Source: Elusimicrobiota bacterium
GTDB lineage: Bacteria; Elusimicrobiota; Endomicrobiia; CG1-02-37-114; JAHJSO01
Assembly: GCA_018830385.1 (NCBI GenBank)
Contig: JAHJSO010000013.1
Span: 1-7,448, forward strand
DNA length: 7,448 nt
Direction: 5' to 3'
The notes under the pieces were generated by a model that did no database searches, had not been told where the DNA came from, and saw only the letters and a list, made by a program, of their open reading frames with translations. Of this stretch, positions 4,999 to 7,448 are shown one piece after another; within the stretch, counting starts at the first letter, position 1; each line of letters starts with the position of its first letter. The translations under genes and the position numbers were made by a program.

Positions 4999-7448
4999 CT
5001 ATGTACCGCCGTTTTGTTCCATAACGATGTTGAGAATCTTCTCCGGCACGTATATGCACTTTTTAATTTTTCCGTTTATGTAGTTTTTGAATTTTACGTC
5101 TGAAAGAACGATATTTTTTATCCCCTCGCTGTCATTGCCACGGGGCACAAGTATTTTACCCCTGACCCTGCCGTTTACCTGTATTACTATTTCTGAGTTT
5201 TCTTCCAGCACAAGCGCCGGGTCGTAGCGGCTCCATTTTTCCTGCACGAGGGAGCCCTTTTTCCCCATGCCCTTCCAGATTTCTTCGGATGTGTGCGGCG
5301 CGAACGGGAACAGCATTTTTATAAGATGTTCAAACGCCTCTGAAGACGTTCTGTCACCTATGGCAGGATAGAGGTACAATTCATTTACAAGTTCCATCAT
5401 GGCTGCAATGGCCGTGTTGAACTGGTATCTGGACTCTATGTCCTGCGTGACCTTCCTTATCGTTTGGTGGGTTTTTATCAGGAGTTTTTGCGAGACGGGC
5501 GCAGGGGCAGGCACAGGGGCAGGCGCAGGGGCGGGCACAGGGGCAGTCGCAGGGACGGGAACAGGGGCAGTCGCAGGGACGGTCGCATCGGCCTGTCCGC
5601 CGGCAGGTTTACTGAATTTTTCAGCAAGGCGCCATGCCCTGCTGAGGAACCTGTAACAACCCTCCAGCCCATCGTCCGACCAGTCCAGTTGTTTCTCAGG
5701 CGGCGCGGCGAACAGGATAAACAGCCGGGTCGTGTCTACGCCGTATCTGTCTATGATTGCGGACGGCTCAACCACGTTCCCCCTGGACTTTGACATTGCA
5801 GAGCCGCCTAATGTAACCATGCCCTGCGTCAACAGCCGGGTGAACGGTTCATCGGTATCAACAAGGCCTATGTCCCGCATGACCTTGTGGAAAAATCTGG
5901 CGTACATAAGGTGCATGCAGGCATGTTCAATCCCGCCTACGTACTGGTCAACAGGCATCCAGTATTTGCCCTTTTTAAATTCAAAAGGCGCAGACACGCC
6001 GGCGGGGTCGCAATACCTGGCGTAATACCATGAGGAGTCAACAAATGTATCCATTGTGTCGGTCTCGCGGACAGCATCACCGCCACACTTGTGACATCTG
6101 GTATTAAAAAAGCCAGCAGTATTTTTCAGAGGCGATGTCCCCATGCCTGTCAGCGGGACATCCTTCGGCAGCAGCACCGGCAGGTCCTTTTCTTCAACCG
6201 CTAATGTCCCGCACTTCGCGCAGTATATCACCGGGATAGGCGTGCCCCAGTATCTCTGTCGCGAAATCAGCCAGTCCCTGAGCCGGTAATTTGTCTTTCT
6301 CCCGCCAAGTTTCTTACTCACAAGAAAATCAATTATTTTCTCTTTACCCGTCTCGCAATCCAGCCCGGAGAACGCTCCCGAGTTAACCATAACCCCTGTG
6401 CCTTCGTAGGCAGCGTCACGTATGTTTGAATCAGATCCCCTGATAACCTCCCTTATGGGCAGGTTGTATTTCTTCGCAAACTCAAAATCGCGCTGGTCAT
6501 GTCCCGGCACGCACATTATTGCGCCCGTGCCGTATTCCATAAGCACGTAGTCCGCAACCCACACCGGGACATTTTCATCGTTCACCGGGTTTGTCACATA
6601 ACTTCCGGTAAAAACGCCTGTCTTTTCCCGTGCAAAGAGTCGCCTCTGTGCCTTAGTGATTTTCTTTGCCTCACGGACATATCTTTTTACCTCACCGGCC
6701 ATTTCCTGTGTCGTAAGTTTTTCAAGGAGAGGGTGTTCGGGCGCCACGATCACAAAAGTCGCGCCGAAGAGAGTGTCCGGCCTCGTTGTAAAAACATTTA
6801 TGCCGGAAAAAATCACCTCTGCCCCGTTTGATTTGCCTATCCAGTTTTTTTGCATAACCAGGACTTCTTCGGGCCAGCCGTCCTCAATCTGGTTGTGTCC
6901 TTCAAGCAGTTCCTCTGCATAGGCGGTTATTTTCAAGAACCACTGTTCCAGTTCCCTCTCTTCAACGGTACTTCCGCAACGCCAGCATGCACAGGACTCA
7001 ACCTGTTCATTTGCAAGGACGGTCTTGCAGTCAGGACACCAGTTTACGGCGGACGCCGCCCTGTAGGCGAGTCCTTTTTCAAACATCTTTATAAAAAACC
7101 ACTGGTTCCATTTATAATACTGCGGGTCGCAGGTCGCTATTTCTCTTGACCAGTCGTATGAAATACCCATCTGCCTGAGTTGTCCCCGCATGTATGAGAT
7201 GTTTTCCCTCGTCCATTTTTCCGGGTGTATCCGGTTTTTTATGGCGGCGTTTTCAGCCGGCAGCCCGAAAGCATCCCAGCCGATGGGATGCATCACGTTA
7301 AAACCGTGCATCCTCTTGTAGTGAGAAATAACGTCGCCTATAACGTAGTTCCTGACATGCCCCATGTGCACGTGCCCCGAGGGATAGGGGAACATCACCA
7401 GGCAGTAAAATTTCGGTTTATCGCCGAAGTCCTGTGCGGAGAACAGCA
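4999..7448 (-). CDS. leuS: Leucyl-tRNA synthetase, 5' end beyond window
   Basis: LeuRS is the class I synthetase that charges tRNA-Leu and hydrolyses mischarged products at its CP1 editing site. The frame runs from the right edge (first full codons [16 protein letters not shown]) to the TAG at 4999, about 815 residues, with roughly 30 N-terminal residues missing. Visible in order: [12 protein letters not shown] (HIGH motif) near 7393-7357; a zinc site CPDC...CACWRC; the editing domain with [14 protein letters not shown] and [20 protein letters not shown], including its conserved Thr and Asp; [15 protein letters not shown]; a second zinc site CAKC...[17 protein letters not shown]; and AMSKSRGN. 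The large leucine-specific insertion found before KMSKS in some LeuRS is absent. After the catalytic core come a Pro/Ala-rich linker (5499-5594), the helical anticodon-binding domain, and the C-terminal [12 protein letters not shown] domain. It is the first visible gene of the leuS-lptE-holA operon. A GTG at 7398 is an internal valine codon, not the true start. Confidence 0.98.
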   Translation of the reverse strand, partial: LFSAQDFGDKPKFYCLVMFPYPSGHVHMGHVRNYVIGDVISHYKRMHGFNVMHPIGWDAFGLPAENAAIKNRIHPEKWTRENISYMRGQLRQMGISYDWSREIATCDPQYYKWNQWFFIKMFEKGLAYRAASAVNWCPDCKTVLANEQVESCACWRCGSTVEERELEQWFLKITAYAEELLEGHNQIEDGWPEEVLVMQKNWIGKSNGAEVIFSGINVFTTRPDTLFGATFVIVAPEHPLLEKLTTQEMAGEVKRYVREAKKITKAQRRLFAREKTGVFTGSYVTNPVNDENVPVWVADYVLMEYGTGAIMCVPGHDQRDFEFAKKYNLPIREVIRGSDSNIRDAAYEGTGVMVNSGAFSGLDCETGKEKIIDFLVSKKLGGRKTNYRLRDWLISRQRYWGTPIPVIYCAKCGTLAVEEKDLPVLLPKDVPLTGMGTSPLKNTAGFFNTRCHKCGGDAVRETDTMDTFVDSSWYYARYCDPAGVSAPFEFKKGKYWMPVDQYVGGIEHACMHLMYARFFHKVMRDIGLVDTDEPFTRLLTQGMVTLGGSAMSKSRGNVVEPSAIIDRYGVDTTRLFILFAAPPEKQLDWSDDGLEGCYRFLSRAWRLAEKFSKPAGGQADATVPATAPVPVPATAPVPAPAPAPVPAPAPVSQKLLIKTHQTIRKVTQDIESRYQFNTAIAAMMELVNELYLYPAIGDRTSSEAFEHLIKMLFPFAPHTSEEIWKGMGKKGSLVQEKWSRYDPALVLEENSEIVIQVNGRVRGKILVPRGNDSEGIKNIVLSDVKFKNYINGKIKKCIYVPEKILNIVMEQNGGT
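5499..5582. repeat. 12-bp tandem repeat inside leuS
   Basis: Seven consecutive 12-bp units, consensus roughly gcgcaggggcag on the plus strand, fill 5499-5582. An eighth, decayed unit begins at 5583. The second half shows a 24-bp higher-order unit, with tcgcagggacgg at both 5547-5558 and 5571-5582. Because 12 is a multiple of three the array stays in frame, and on the minus strand it encodes four-residue steps such as VPAT, APVP and APAP. It lies at the junction between the LeuRS catalytic core and the anticodon-binding domain. Confidence 0.93.

Noticed and set aside
5499..5582. Possible CRISPR-like or origin-type iteron array.
   Set aside because: Units are 12 bp, directly adjacent and without spacers, and they keep the leuS frame. 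This is a coding tandem repeat.
5399..5793. Plus-strand open frames rich in Gly-Ala or Arg-Gly repeats, resembling a repetitive or RNA-binding protein.
   Set aside because: They are antisense images of the 12-bp repeat inside leuS. They have no family match and no ribosome site, and leuS is unambiguous on the other strand.

Overview
This window is ordinary bacterial housekeeping DNA of moderate G+C, densely packed and coding almost throughout. It holds six protein genes: uvrC (running off the left edge), murJ, rpsT, holA, lptE and leuS (running off the right edge). An LptE-type lipoprotein and the order leuS-lptE-holA-rpsT-murJ point to a Gram-negative (diderm, LPS-bearing) bacterium. By eye the proteins recall Nitrospirota or Desulfobacterota-like lineages more than Enterobacteria, but this is a weak inference without a database search.

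Layout from right to left. Positions 7448-3342 (minus strand) carry leuS, lptE and holA, a likely operon with gaps of 72 and 13 bp. It ends in a short intrinsic-terminator-like hairpin plus T-tract that lies inside the 3' end of rpsT on the opposite strand. rpsT is alone on the plus strand (3085-3372). It has a near-consensus sigma-70 promoter (TTGACT, 17 bp, TATAAT) and a strong Shine-Dalgarno, and its 3' end overlaps holA tail to tail by 31 bp. Divergent from rpsT across 76 bp, murJ and uvrC (3008-1, minus strand) form a second likely operon with a 15 bp gap.

The genes serve separate core functions: leucyl-tRNA charging (leuS), LPS export (lptE), clamp loading for replication (holA), small-subunit assembly (rpsT), peptidoglycan precursor flipping (murJ) and nucleotide excision repair (uvrC). 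They share a neighbourhood, not a pathway. There is no stretch above 76 bp without a gene, no RNA gene, no mobile element and no CRISPR array.

I do not see a new multigene system here. The most unusual item is the UvrC protein. It keeps the GIY-YIG nuclease, the four cluster cysteines, the UVR motif and the RNase H catalytic residues. It appears to lack the roughly 110-residue segment normally found between UVR and the active RNase H domain, and its C-terminus passes into a hydrophobic, signal-peptide-like stretch where the helix-hairpin-helix domain should begin. Second is a 12-bp tandem repeat that gives leucyl-tRNA synthetase a Pro/Ala-rich linker.
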